Origin: Chryseobacterium oranimense
GTDB taxonomy: Bacteria > Bacteroidota > Bacteroidia > Flavobacteriales > Weeksellaceae
NCBI RefSeq assembly: GCF_025244725.1
Contig: NZ_CP104203.1
Span: 992,001-1,056,000 of the forward strand
Length of the DNA: 64,000 bases
Direction of reading: 5' to 3'
Positions 25,398 to 33,451 of the stretch are shown here, piece by piece. The position numbers and the translations under genes are program-made. Position 1 is the stretch's first letter; each line of letters begins with the position of its first letter. The notes beneath the pieces were generated by a model. It was not told the DNA's origin and ran no database searches. It saw nothing but the letters and a program-made list of their open reading frames with translations.

Positions 25398-28300
25398 ATG
25401 AAGTTAGCAGAAATATCCATTAAAAGACCCTCGCTGGTAATTGTATTATTTACAATTCTGACACTGGGTGGTATCCTGAGTTATACACTCATGGGATACG
25501 AATTGATTCCGAAGTTTGAAACCAACATGGTAACCATTTCTACGGTATATCCCGGAGCTTCCCCTGCAGAGGTGGAAACATCCGTAACCCGAAAGATTGA
25601 AGATGCCGTAGGTTCCCTGGAAAATGTAAAAAAAGTAGAATCTTCTTCATATGAAAGTCTATCCGTAATCATGGTTCAGCTGAACGATGGTGCCGATGTA
25701 GACTATGCTTTGAATGACGCCCAGAGAAAGGTAAATGCTATTCTTGCAGACCTTCCGGACGATGTGAAAGCTCCCTCTCTGAACAAATTCTCACTAGATG
25801 ATCTACCGATTATCACGATGAGTGTTTCATCTGATAAGCTGAACAGTAAAGATCTTTATGACCTTCTGGATAAAAAAATTGAACCTATTTTCTCCCGTGT
25901 AAACGGTGTAGCACAAGTTGATCTTGTAGGTGGACAAGAGAGAGAAATCCAGGTGAATCTGGATGAGAAAAAACTACAGGGATACGGACTTTCAATTGGA
26001 GACGTACAACAGGCAATCCTTTCATCCAACCTTGATTTCCCTACAGGAAGTTTGAAAACGAGAACTACAAAATCTACGATCAGACTTTCAGGAAAATATA
26101 AATCTACTGATGAAATGAACAATCTTGTAGTTTCCAATAAAAATGGAGCTCAGGTGCGTTTATCAGATATCGCAACCGTTTTCGACTCTCAGAAAGATGT
26201 GGAAAAGGTAGCGAGATTCAATCAGTTTCCTACAATTTTGATGCAGGTTAAAAAACAATCTGATGCCAATGCAGTAGCAGTATCTGAAAGCGTTCAGAAA
26301 ACAATTAAAACAGTAGAAGAAGCCTATAAAGTTCAGGGAGTAAAAGTAAAAATTGTAAACGATACTACAGAATTTACCCTTGAATCAGCCAACCACGTTA
26401 TTTTCGACTTATTCTTGGCGATTATCCTCGTGGCGATTGTAATGTTACTATTCCTTCACAGTATCAGAAATGCATTCATTGTAATGGTTTCTATCCCGGC
26501 TTCATTGGTGGCAACGTTCATCGGAATGAATTTAATGGGATATACCTTGAACCTGATGAGTTTACTTGGTCTGTCGCTTGTGGTAGGTATCCTTGTGGAT
26601 GACGCGATTGTAGTACTGGAAAACATATACCGCCACATGGAGATGGGGAAAAGTAAAATCAGAGCGGCTTATGACGGAGCTTCAGAGATCGGGTTTACTG
26701 TTGCAGCGATTACTTTGGTAATTGTGGTGGTATTCTTGCCGATTGCGATGAGTTCAGGTCTTGTAGCTAATATCCTTGCCCAGTTCTGCGTCACGGTGGT
26801 TATTGCGACGATGTTATCATTGCTGGCCTCATTTACCATTATTCCGTGGTTATCATCAAGATTTGGTAAACTTGAGCATTTAACAGGTAAAAACTGGTTC
26901 CAGAAATTTATCCTTTGGTTTGAAGGATTAATTGACAAGTTTACACACTGGATTACAGGAATTCTTGAATGGTGTCTGAAGACAACATTAAGAAGAGTGT
27001 CAACAGTTATCATTACGTTCATTGTCTTAATCAGTTCATTCATGTTAGTAGCATTCGGTTTCATTGGAGGTGAGTTCTTCCCGCCAATCGACCGTGGTCA
27101 GTTCTTAGTACAAATGGAATTATCAAAAGATGCAACCGTTGAAAAAACAAACCAACTGACATTAGATGTTGAGAAGTTTTTAAGAAATGATAAAGATGTT
27201 GTAGACCTTATTACAACAGTCGGACAGCAGTCTACAGGTTTTGGTGGAGCTCAGGCAACAACATATCAATCTGAGGTTCAGGTGAATTTAACTGATAAAT
27301 CTGAACGTTCTGAAAGTACCAATATCAAAGCTGCGAAAATAAAAAGACAGCTGGAAGAGAAATTCACAGGAGTTGAGTTTAAAACGGCTCCAATCGGTAT
27401 CATGGGTGCTGAAAATGCTCCGATTGAAATGGTAGTAACAGGACCAGATAACGAAACGGCTGTAAAAGAAGCAACAAGAATCTTAGAGCTGTTGAAGAAA
27501 GTTCCGGGAGCTGTAGATGCTGAATTATCCACAGATACGGGAAGCCCGGAAGTTCAGGTAAGTATCGACAGAGATAAAATGTCTTCTCTAGGCTTAAATC
27601 TTTCAAGTGTAGGACAGACAATGCAGACTGCATTCAACGGAAATACAGACGGGAAATTCAGAGCCGGAGAATATGAATACGACATCAATATCCGTTTCGG
27701 TGATGTGAACAGACAATCTATTGATGATGTGAAAAACCTTATGTTTACAAACCCTCAGGGGCAGCAGGTTCGTCTGAGCCAGTTTGCTGATGTAAAAATG
27801 GGTTCAGGACCAAGCTTACTTGAGCGTAGAGACAAATCTCCTTCAGTAAAAGTAAGAGCAAAAGCAGTAGGTAGACCTGTAGGTGACGTGGCAAATGAGT
27901 GGGCCAACCAGTTCATGGACAGCAAAAACAAACCTGTAGGAGTAGATTACATCTGGAGTGGTGATATGGAAAACCAGCAGGAAGGTTTCGGTACTTTAGG
28001 AATTGCTTTATTGGCGGCTATTGTATTGGTATACCTGGTAATGGTTTCACTGTATGACAGTTTCGTGTATCCGTTTGTGGTATTGTTCTCAATTCCATTG
28101 GCGATGATCGGGGTAATGGTAATCCTTGCCTTAACAGCCAACTCTCTGAACATCTTTACGATGTTAGGGATGATTATGTTGATTGGTCTTGTTGCGAAAA
28201 ACGCGATTTTGATTGTAGACTTTACCAATGCCAGAAAAGCGGCAGGTGCCAATACACATGATGCTTTGGTTCAGGCCAACCACGCACGTCTTCGTCCGAT

Positions 28301-28583
28301 CCTGATGACCACTATTGCGATGATCTTCGGTATGTTACCGATCGCTTTGGCAACCGGAGCAGGAGCAGAGATGAACAAAGGTCTTGCATGGGTAGTTATC
28401 GGTGGTTTGACATCGTCTCTATTCCTTACCTTGATTATCGTACCGGTAGTATACTCTCTGTTCGATTCAATTCTGAGAAGAATGGGTAAACATGAAAAAG
28501 TAGATTACGAAACCGAAATGAGGGCAGATTATGTACATAAAGAACTAAGTGAAGACGGATATACTCCTAAGCACGTAGATTAA
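25398..28583 (+). CDS. Efflux RND transporter permease (HAE-1/AcrB-like)
   Basis: A 1061-residue inner-membrane proton-driven drug exporter with the 12-TM duplicated RND layout. TM1 follows I-K-R-P-S-L. The first porter loop starts Y-P-G-A-S-P-A-E-V-E. TM4 carries the proton-relay pair in G-I-L-V-D-D-A-I-V-V-L-E-N. F-F-P-P-I-D-R-G opens the second porter domain. G-L-V-A-K-N-A-I-L-I-V-D-F and R-P-I-L-M-T-T-I-A follow in the second half. Length fits HAE-1 pumps. The substrate is unknown; the drug, detergent or bile-salt range is typical. It is the last gene of the operon, ended by a strong hairpin. Confidence 0.95.
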   Translation: MKLAEISIKRPSLVIVLFTILTLGGILSYTLMGYELIPKFETNMVTISTVYPGASPAEVETSVTRKIEDAVGSLENVKKVESSSYESLSVIMVQLNDGADVDYALNDAQRKVNAILADLPDDVKAPSLNKFSLDDLPIITMSVSSDKLNSKDLYDLLDKKIEPIFSRVNGVAQVDLVGGQEREIQVNLDEKKLQGYGLSIGDVQQAILSSNLDFPTGSLKTRTTKSTIRLSGKYKSTDEMNNLVVSNKNGAQVRLSDIATVFDSQKDVEKVARFNQFPTILMQVKKQSDANAVAVSESVQKTIKTVEEAYKVQGVKVKIVNDTTEFTLESANHVIFDLFLAIILVAIVMLLFLHSIRNAFIVMVSIPASLVATFIGMNLMGYTLNLMSLLGLSLVVGILVDDAIVVLENIYRHMEMGKSKIRAAYDGASEIGFTVAAITLVIVVVFLPIAMSSGLVANILAQFCVTVVIATMLSLLASFTIIPWLSSRFGKLEHLTGKNWFQKFILWFEGLIDKFTHWITGILEWCLKTTLRRVSTVIITFIVLISSFMLVAFGFIGGEFFPPIDRGQFLVQMELSKDATVEKTNQLTLDVEKFLRNDKDVVDLITTVGQQSTGFGGAQATTYQSEVQVNLTDKSERSESTNIKAAKIKRQLEEKFTGVEFKTAPIGIMGAENAPIEMVVTGPDNETAVKEATRILELLKKVPGAVDAELSTDTGSPEVQVSIDRDKMSSLGLNLSSVGQTMQTAFNGNTDGKFRAGEYEYDINIRFGDVNRQSIDDVKNLMFTNPQGQQVRLSQFADVKMGSGPSLLERRDKSPSVKVRAKAVGRPVGDVANEWANQFMDSKNKPVGVDYIWSGDMENQQEGFGTLGIALLAAIVLVYLVMVSLYDSFVYPFVVLFSIPLAMIGVMVILALTANSLNIFTMLGMIMLIGLVAKNAILIVDFTNARKAAGANTHDALVQANHARLRPILMTTIAMIFGMLPIALATGAGAEMNKGLAWVVIGGLTSSLFLTLIIVPVVYSLFDSILRRMGKHEKVDYETEMRADYVHKELSEDGYTPKHVD

Positions 28584-28604
28584 TATAACAACCTTAATTA
28601 ACCT

Positions 28605-28635
28605 AAAAGCGCCTCAGATTTCTGAGGCGCTTTTT
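28605..28635. terminator. Terminator of the RND operon
   Basis: AAAAGCGCCTCAGA and TCTGAGGCGCTTTT form a 14-base perfect stem. It lies between convergent genes and can serve both. Confidence 0.88.
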
Positions 28636-28664
28636 AATTTTAGAACAATTACCTTCTAATACTA

Positions 28665-29012
28665 TTAAACTATTTGTTTAGCTTTCTGTTTTTCTATCTG
28701 CTGATTACCCCATATACGTAAATAGTCAATGAAAGGAATGAGCTGTTGGCCTACTTCTGTTAAAGAATATTCTACTTTTGGCGGAACTTCATGATACACT
28801 TTCCTGTTGATAAGGCTGTCATCTTCCAACTCGCGTAAAGTCTGGGTAAGCATTTTCGGGGTAATATCGGAGAGCGTTTTCCGTAACTCACCGTAACGCA
28901 TGATAGTCTTTACGTGCAGATACCATAAGATTCTTCCTTTATACTTTCCTCCAATTCTCCGGAATGCATAGTCAACAGGGCAGGATGGTTCGTCAGTTAA
29001 ATATTTTTTCAT
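28665..29012 (-). CDS. HxlR family transcriptional regulator (first copy)
   Basis: A 115-residue winged-helix regulator. The conserved N-terminal cysteine (Cys11 in E-P-S-C-P-V-D-Y-A) precedes G-G-K-Y-K-G-R-I-L-W-Y-L. The recognition region is R-Y-G-E-L-R-K-T-L-S-D-I-T-P-K-M-L-T, and the wing holds V-P-P-K-V-E-Y-S-L-T. In HxlR proteins such as YodB and HypR that cysteine senses quinones, aldehydes or disulfide stress. It is divergent from a quinone-oxidoreductase-like gene, with an inverted repeat between them. Sensing and target are inferred from family and position. Confidence 0.9.
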   Translation of the reverse strand: MKKYLTDEPSCPVDYAFRRIGGKYKGRILWYLHVKTIMRYGELRKTLSDITPKMLTQTLRELEDDSLINRKVYHEVPPKVEYSLTEVGQQLIPFIDYLRIWGNQQIEKQKAKQIV

Positions 29013-29021
29013 AATTATCTT

Positions 29022-29112
29022 AAAATTAATGGTATGATAATCAGCAATAGTATACTTTTAGTCTGTAGAGTACAAAAAAGTGCATACTTGACTGTAATAT
29101 ACCATTAATTTT
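29022..29112. promoter_or_regulatory. Inverted repeat between hxlR-1 and the divergent oxidoreductase
   Basis: AAAATTAATGGTAT (29022-29035) and ATACCATTAATTTT (29099-29112) are perfect 14-base complements. A smaller, imperfect pair, AGTATACTTTT (29049) and AAAAGTGCATACT (ending 29088), sits inside. This is a likely HxlR operator region. Confidence 0.6.
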
Positions 29113-29119
29113 ACTTTTG
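29088..29119 (+). promoter_or_regulatory. Promoter of the zinc-less MDR oxidoreductase
   Basis: TTG (29088-29090), a 21-base spacer and TACTTTTG (29112-29119). The -7 box abuts the right arm of the 14-base inverted repeat. Confidence 0.6.
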
Positions 29120-29143
29120 TTTTGACCTTAAAGTAAAAATATA

Positions 29144-30091
29144 ATGAAAACAATTATTTTAAATGAAGCCGGAGGCGTTGACAAGCTTCAGTTGACTGAT
29201 ACAGAAAAGCCCCAAATAAAAAGTAACGAAGTATTAGTAAAAGTAAAAGCAATAGGAATCAACCCGGTTGATGTAAATGCCAGAGCATATGATAATGTTC
29301 TGAACTGGATATACGGTGATGTAAGACCGGTGGTCTTAGGGTGGGATATTGCAGGAGAGGTAAGTGAAACCGGGGAGGAAGTAAGCGATTTTAAAATCGG
29401 GGACAAAGTTTTCGGAATGATCAACTTTTTCGGGAATGGAAAAGCCTATTCAGAATATGTGGCTGCTCCTGAAAGTCATCTGGCCCTGATTCCTGAAAAT
29501 CAAACATTTCAACATGCTGCAGCGGCCACCCTGGCAGCGGTGACAGCGTATCAGGCCTTAGTGGATGTTGCTAAAATCAAAAAAGATGACAGGGTTCTGA
29601 TTCATGCTGCGTCAGGAGGAGTTGGTCATTTCGCTGTACAAATCGCTAAATATTTCGGAGCTTATGTCATAGGGACCTCTTCTCTCAGAAATAAGGATTT
29701 TGTCCTGTCAATGGGTGCGGACGAACATATTGATTATACCCAAAAAGACAGCTTGGATATGGTTAGAGACATCGATATTGTATTAGATACCATCCAGGGA
29801 GAAACATTGCGAACATCAATTGATGCAGTGCGGCCTGGCGGAATCATTGTAACATTGCCTTCGCCTGAAATTCCTCAGGATATACAGGATAAAGCAGAAA
29901 AACAGAATATACATCTTGAGTTTATGATGGTGGCTTCCAAAAAAGAAACCATAAAAGCAATTGCTGGCTTGCTTGAGAATACATCTTTAATTTCCCATAT
30001 CCATCGGGTTTTCTCTTTTGAGGAAATGGCCAATGCCCATCTGGAAATGGAAACAAAAAGGGTAGTGGGTAAAATAGTAGTGACTTTATAA
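29144..30091 (+). CDS. NADP-dependent MDR oxidoreductase (quinone reductase-like)
   Basis: A 315-residue medium-chain dehydrogenase/reductase without the catalytic zinc cysteines, so of the zeta-crystallin/quinone oxidoreductase type. The N-terminal GroES-like part contains G-I-N-P-V-D-V-N-A-R. The Rossmann part has V-L-I-H-A-A-S-G-G-V-G-H-F-A-V-Q (residues about 149-164), the nucleotide-binding A-x-x-G-x-x-G-x-x-A pattern. The family reduces quinones or enones with NADPH. It is divergent from an HxlR regulator, which is a common pairing for inducible detoxification. Confidence 0.9.
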   Translation: MKTIILNEAGGVDKLQLTDTEKPQIKSNEVLVKVKAIGINPVDVNARAYDNVLNWIYGDVRPVVLGWDIAGEVSETGEEVSDFKIGDKVFGMINFFGNGKAYSEYVAAPESHLALIPENQTFQHAAAATLAAVTAYQALVDVAKIKKDDRVLIHAASGGVGHFAVQIAKYFGAYVIGTSSLRNKDFVLSMGADEHIDYTQKDSLDMVRDIDIVLDTIQGETLRTSIDAVRPGGIIVTLPSPEIPQDIQDKAEKQNIHLEFMMVASKKETIKAIAGLLENTSLISHIHRVFSFEEMANAHLEMETKRVVGKIVVTL

Positions 30092-30189
30092 AAAAGTATC
30101 TTTTCCGTATCCCGGATATGAAACAGCTTAAAAGTGCATCAGATTTCTGGTGTCCTTTTTAGTTGTTAAAAGCTTTATTTTAACCATAA

Positions 30190-30218
30190 AAAGGCTTTCA
30201 GAATTACTGAAAGCCTTT
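30190..30218. terminator. Bidirectional terminator between the oxidoreductase and DnaJ-KTSC genes
   Basis: AAAGGCTTTCAG and CTGAAAGCCTTT are exact complements with a five-base loop between convergent genes. Confidence 0.8.
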
Positions 30219-30237
30219 GCTTATTTTATTTTGAAAA

Positions 30238-30684
30238 TTAATCTGCCATAGCTTCACCAGCCTTTCTGTAAACAAAACTTCCGTAGATGTGTCTTCTTGC
30301 AAAACGGCTTGGAGAATCGGAATTGACCATTTTAATATATGTATTTCTTGGAACTCCAAGGTATTCATACATATTTCCGTTCAGATGCTGAACTTTTAAA
30401 ACTGCCTTCTCAAGGTAAAAATCCTGGATGTTGGATTTTGTAATTGTTTCCGTATATTCTTCCTTATATTTTTCCTGTGTTTCCGGATTGATGCTCACCA
30501 GAAAATGATAGGCTTCAATGATAGACTTGCTTTTTTCCTCTGCTTCCAGCTTTCCGGCTTCGTCATTGGCAAATTTATCAGGATGCGTATCTTTCATTGT
30601 ATTCCTGTAAATGGCCTTTAATTCCTTTAAAGTAACGGTTTTATCAACTTCAAGAAGCTTTCTGTATTCGCCTAATTTTTTCAT
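30238..30684 (-). CDS. J-domain plus KTSC-domain protein
   Basis: A 148-residue cytoplasmic protein combining two small domains. Residues 1-75 form a J-like domain with the invariant H-P-D (D-T-H-P-D-K-F, about residues 32-38) that stimulates Hsp70 ATPase. Residues about 90-145 match the KTSC domain (Y-L-G-V-P-R-N-T-Y-I-K-M-V-N-S, then R-H-I-Y-G-S-F-V-Y-R-K). KTSC domains are small nucleic-acid-associated modules of uncertain role. The fusion would bring DnaK to an unknown target. It is a single gene. Confidence 0.8.
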   Translation of the reverse strand: MKKLGEYRKLLEVDKTVTLKELKAIYRNTMKDTHPDKFANDEAGKLEAEEKSKSIIEAYHFLVSINPETQEKYKEEYTETITKSNIQDFYLEKAVLKVQHLNGNMYEYLGVPRNTYIKMVNSDSPSRFARRHIYGSFVYRKAGEAMAD

Positions 30685-30966
30685 AACTGTAGAATCCTTA
30701 TTTCGGGGTGCAAAATTAAGGTTTTTAATTGAAATAATGTAACTTATTCATTATTAATTTATTTGATGCTTGAGAAATCAGGAAAATTCATCATTTTTTG
30801 TTTTTTCTTAGGAGAGGGCTGACCATAAAGATATTGAGCATCGGAAAATATGGAATAAATTGAATTTTAAGCAAGTTTATTTGCTGTTTTCACTTATAAG
30901 AAAATTTTAATCTCAGAACGGCTTGATAAGGCCCCTTCCTGAAATCTTTCGCCTCACGGTTATCCT

Positions 30967-31383
30967 CTAATGTATTCCCTTACTCAGCTCCTTAATATGT
31001 TTATTTATAAAAGCTTCTTTATTCTTTTTTACTTCTTTTAGCATTATTTTCTGATCTTCTGGAATTTCAGAATATTTTTCGGCCCATAGATTAACTTCAA
31101 TCAGGATAGGGAGTAGATCAATACCTTTTTGGGTGAGTTTATATAATACTTTAGCCTTACTTTCCGGATGGTCGAGCTTGATGATGAGTTTGTTTTCTTC
31201 CAGCATGAGAAGGCGGGAAGCCAGAATATTGGTTGCTATTTTTTCTTCGGATTTTAAGAAATCCCCATAAGTGCACTGTTTGGCATAAATCAAGTCTCTT
31301 ATAATAAGCAGTGACCATTTATCTCCCCAGATATCCAGTGAGCAGCTGATAGGACAATCTGATCTCTTTTTTGAAGTTGACAT
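30967..31383 (-). CDS. HxlR family transcriptional regulator (second copy)
   Basis: A 138-residue winged-helix regulator with two N-terminal cysteines (Cys10 and Cys14 in S-D-C-P-I-S-C-S-L), then G-D-K-W-S-L-L-I-I-R-D-L and the recognition helix region K-I-A-T-N-I-L-A-S-R-L-L. The protein is longer than the first HxlR because of a charged C-terminal tail (about residues 105-138). It is divergent from an SDR-MDR gene pair, across an inverted repeat. Redox or electrophile sensing by the cysteine pair is a family-based inference. Confidence 0.9.
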   Translation of the reverse strand: MSTSKKRSDCPISCSLDIWGDKWSLLIIRDLIYAKQCTYGDFLKSEEKIATNILASRLLMLEENKLIIKLDHPESKAKVLYKLTQKGIDLLPILIEVNLWAEKYSEIPEDQKIMLKEVKKNKEAFINKHIKELSKGIH

Positions 31384-31413
31384 AAAATAAATTTAATAAT
31401 TAAAAAAAAATAA

Positions 31414-31461
31414 CTTGCATTTTAAAAGTTATTGTATAAATTTGTACTTGTAAAATGCAAG
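31414..31461. promoter_or_regulatory. HxlR-2 operator candidate over the SDR/MDR promoter
   Basis: CTTGCATTTTA (31414-31424) and TAAAATGCAAG (31451-31461) are perfect 11-base inverted arms. The left arm covers the TTG at 31415-31417. A 19-base spacer leads to TAAATTTG (31437-31444), a consensus promoter lying wholly between the arms. Confidence 0.72.
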
Positions 31462-31490
31462 CGAATTTAATAAATTAATTTTACAATACA

Positions 31491-31628
31491 ATGAAAAATA
31501 CTCTTTTTAACTCTTATAGTAATATCCATTTAGATCGAAACAATTGGACTGAGGGTTCTGATAATAAGAAGAGCAGATTGTCTGACAAAAAGAGGGGTTT
31601 CATTTTAAATAGAGTATCATGGAATTAA
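31491..31628 (+). CDS. Possible 45-residue leader ORF overlapping the SDR start
   Basis: ATG at 31491 opens a 45-codon frame (begins M-K-N-T-L-F-N-S-Y, ends F-I-L-N-R-V-S-W-N) whose stop overlaps the ATG of the SDR gene by ten bases. It is the first ATG after the predicted promoter. It is basic and polar with no signal peptide, and I know no family for it. It may be translated and coupled to the next gene, or it may simply be leader RNA. Only position and overlap support it. Confidence 0.35.
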   Translation: MKNTLFNSYSNIHLDRNNWTEGSDNKKSRLSDKKRGFILNRVSWN

Positions 31629-32386
31629 AAGGAAAAACAATTCTGATAACAGGAGGAGCTTCAGGAATAGGGCTGGAAGCAGCGAAGCAGTTTTTAAAAA
31701 TAGGTGCGAAGGTTATTATTACAGGCAGAAGTAAGGATAAACTTGATGCCGCAAAAAAAGAGTTTCCAAATCTCACTGCCATCCAAAGTGATGTATCTGT
31801 TGCTGAAGATGCTAAAGTACTTTTTGATAAAGTTTCAGAAATGGGTGGGATTGATATTTTGTACAACAATGCCGGCGTTGGTGCGGCGCCCATCAATTTG
31901 GGAATTCCCACCGAAAAACATATCGAAAATGCTGTATACGAAATGGAAGTTAATTATTTAGGGGTAATACGTTTAAATAATCTTTTTCTGGAGATGCTGA
32001 AATCAAGAAAAGAAAGTGCTATTATCAATACCACTTCCATCCTGAGTTATGTACCGTCACTTCTTGAAGCTACTTATTCGGCTTCTAAAACGGCGCTGGC
32101 ATTTTACACCCAATCACTCAGAGAACATTTACGGATTATCGATAGCAAAATCAGGATATTTGAATTACTTCCTCCGGTTGTGGATACGGAAATGACTGCC
32201 GCAAGGAAAGATAAGAAAATGACACCGGAAGAACTTGTAAAAGGTTTGATTTTAGGTTTACAGAAAGATCAATATACAATTCGGATAGGTGATACAAAAC
32301 TGGTTTATTTTCTGCACAGATTTTTTCCTAAATTCACATTTGGTTTAGTAAACCCTAAGAGATCAGAACAATACCTTAAGCCATAA
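31619..32386 (+). CDS. SDR family oxidoreductase
   Basis: A 255-residue classical short-chain dehydrogenase. The cofactor site is I-T-G-G-A-S-G-I-G-L (residues 10-19), followed by N-N-A-G-V near 88 and the catalytic Y-S-A-S-K (Tyr and Lys, about residues 152-156) after the conserved serine in N-T-T-S-I. It resembles the DltE/YdfG-like group (T-Y-S-A-S-K-T-A-L-A-F-Y-T-Q-S-L-R). It is co-transcribed with the MDR gene 13 bases downstream and divergent from HxlR-2. The substrate is unknown. Confidence 0.9.
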   Translation: MELKGKTILITGGASGIGLEAAKQFLKIGAKVIITGRSKDKLDAAKKEFPNLTAIQSDVSVAEDAKVLFDKVSEMGGIDILYNNAGVGAAPINLGIPTEKHIENAVYEMEVNYLGVIRLNNLFLEMLKSRKESAIINTTSILSYVPSLLEATYSASKTALAFYTQSLREHLRIIDSKIRIFELLPPVVDTEMTAARKDKKMTPEELVKGLILGLQKDQYTIRIGDTKLVYFLHRFFPKFTFGLVNPKRSEQYLKP

Positions 32387-32399
32387 ATAAACTCAAGTT

Positions 32400-33401
32400 A
32401 TGAAAGCATTTAGTATTAGCCATTACAAAAAAGACAGTGAGCTGCAACTGATAGATGTTCCTGAACCGGTTGTCAGAGAAAATGAGGTTTTAGTTCAGAT
32501 TTATGCAGCAAGTGTCAATCTCCTGGATTCTAAAATAAAAAGCGGTGAATTTAAACTCATTTTACCATATAAAATGCCGTTGATTTTAGGTCATGACGTA
32601 GCAGGAGTCATCACAAAAGTAGGTTCAAAAGTAAAAAGTTTTAAAGTAGGGGATGAGATTTATGCAAGAGCAGCAGATTTTCATATAGGAACTTTTGCGG
32701 AATTTATTGCTATTAATGAAAAGGATGTTGCATTAAAGCCTAAAAACCTGACGATGGAAGAGGCGGCCTCAATTCCCTTGGTAGGTTTAACGGCCTGGCA
32801 GGCTTTGGTTGAGAAAGCCAATGTTCAGACTGGTCAGAAAGTTTTTATTCAGGCCGGATCCGGTGGTGTCGGAACTTTTGCTATACAATTGGCAAAATAT
32901 TTAGGAAGTACGGTTGCTACCACTGCCAGTGAAAAAAGTTTTGAACTTTTGAAGAGCCTTGGTGCAGAAGTACTGATTGATTATAAAACACAGAATTTTG
33001 AAGATATTCTGATGGATTATGATGTAGTATTGAACAGTCAGGACAACAAAACCCTGGAAAAATCATTCAATATCCTGAAATCAAAAGGAAAAATTATTTC
33101 AATTTCCGGTCCGCCGACACCTGTATTTGCCAATGAATTTAATCTACCTTGGTACATAAAATTCGTTACAAAATTGTTGAGCTATAAAATCAGAAAAATA
33201 GCAAATAAGCAAGATGTTAATTATTCTTTTCTTTTCATGAAAGCTGATGGAAAGCAGTTAACAGAAATTACAAAACTAATAGAAGCAGGAGAAATAAAAC
33301 CTGTCATCGACAAAATTTTTTCGTTCGAAAATACGAATGAAGCAATGAAATATGTAGAAAGTGGCCGCGCAAAAGGAAAAGTAGTCATAAAGATGCTATA
33401 A
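32400..33401 (+). CDS. NADP-dependent MDR oxidoreductase (second, SDR-linked)
   Basis: A 333-residue zinc-less MDR enzyme. The GroES-like part has A-A-S-V-N-L-L-D-S-K. The Rossmann glycine pattern is V-F-I-Q-A-G-S-G-G-V-G-T-F-A-I-Q near residues 145-160. L-P-Y-K-M-P-L-I-L-G-H-D-V-A-G-V near 50 is typical of quinone or enone reductases. It resembles the MDR at 29.1-30.1 kb in family and context, but the two sequences differ widely, so they are paralogous modules and not a recent duplication. It is in an operon with the SDR gene. Confidence 0.88.
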   Translation: MKAFSISHYKKDSELQLIDVPEPVVRENEVLVQIYAASVNLLDSKIKSGEFKLILPYKMPLILGHDVAGVITKVGSKVKSFKVGDEIYARAADFHIGTFAEFIAINEKDVALKPKNLTMEEAASIPLVGLTAWQALVEKANVQTGQKVFIQAGSGGVGTFAIQLAKYLGSTVATTASEKSFELLKSLGAEVLIDYKTQNFEDILMDYDVVLNSQDNKTLEKSFNILKSKGKIISISGPPTPVFANEFNLPWYIKFVTKLLSYKIRKIANKQDVNYSFLFMKADGKQLTEITKLIEAGEIKPVIDKIFSFENTNEAMKYVESGRAKGKVVIKML

Positions 33402-33417
33402 ATATTCGGACCAAAAA

Positions 33418-33446
33418 ATAAAAGCAGGAGCTTAAAAACTCCTGCC
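33418..33446 (-). terminator. metE terminator
   Basis: On the minus strand, GCAGGAG and CTCCTGC form a stem followed by a T-rich run. It also separates metE from the convergent MDR gene. Confidence 0.78.
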
Positions 33447-33451
33447 CAATA

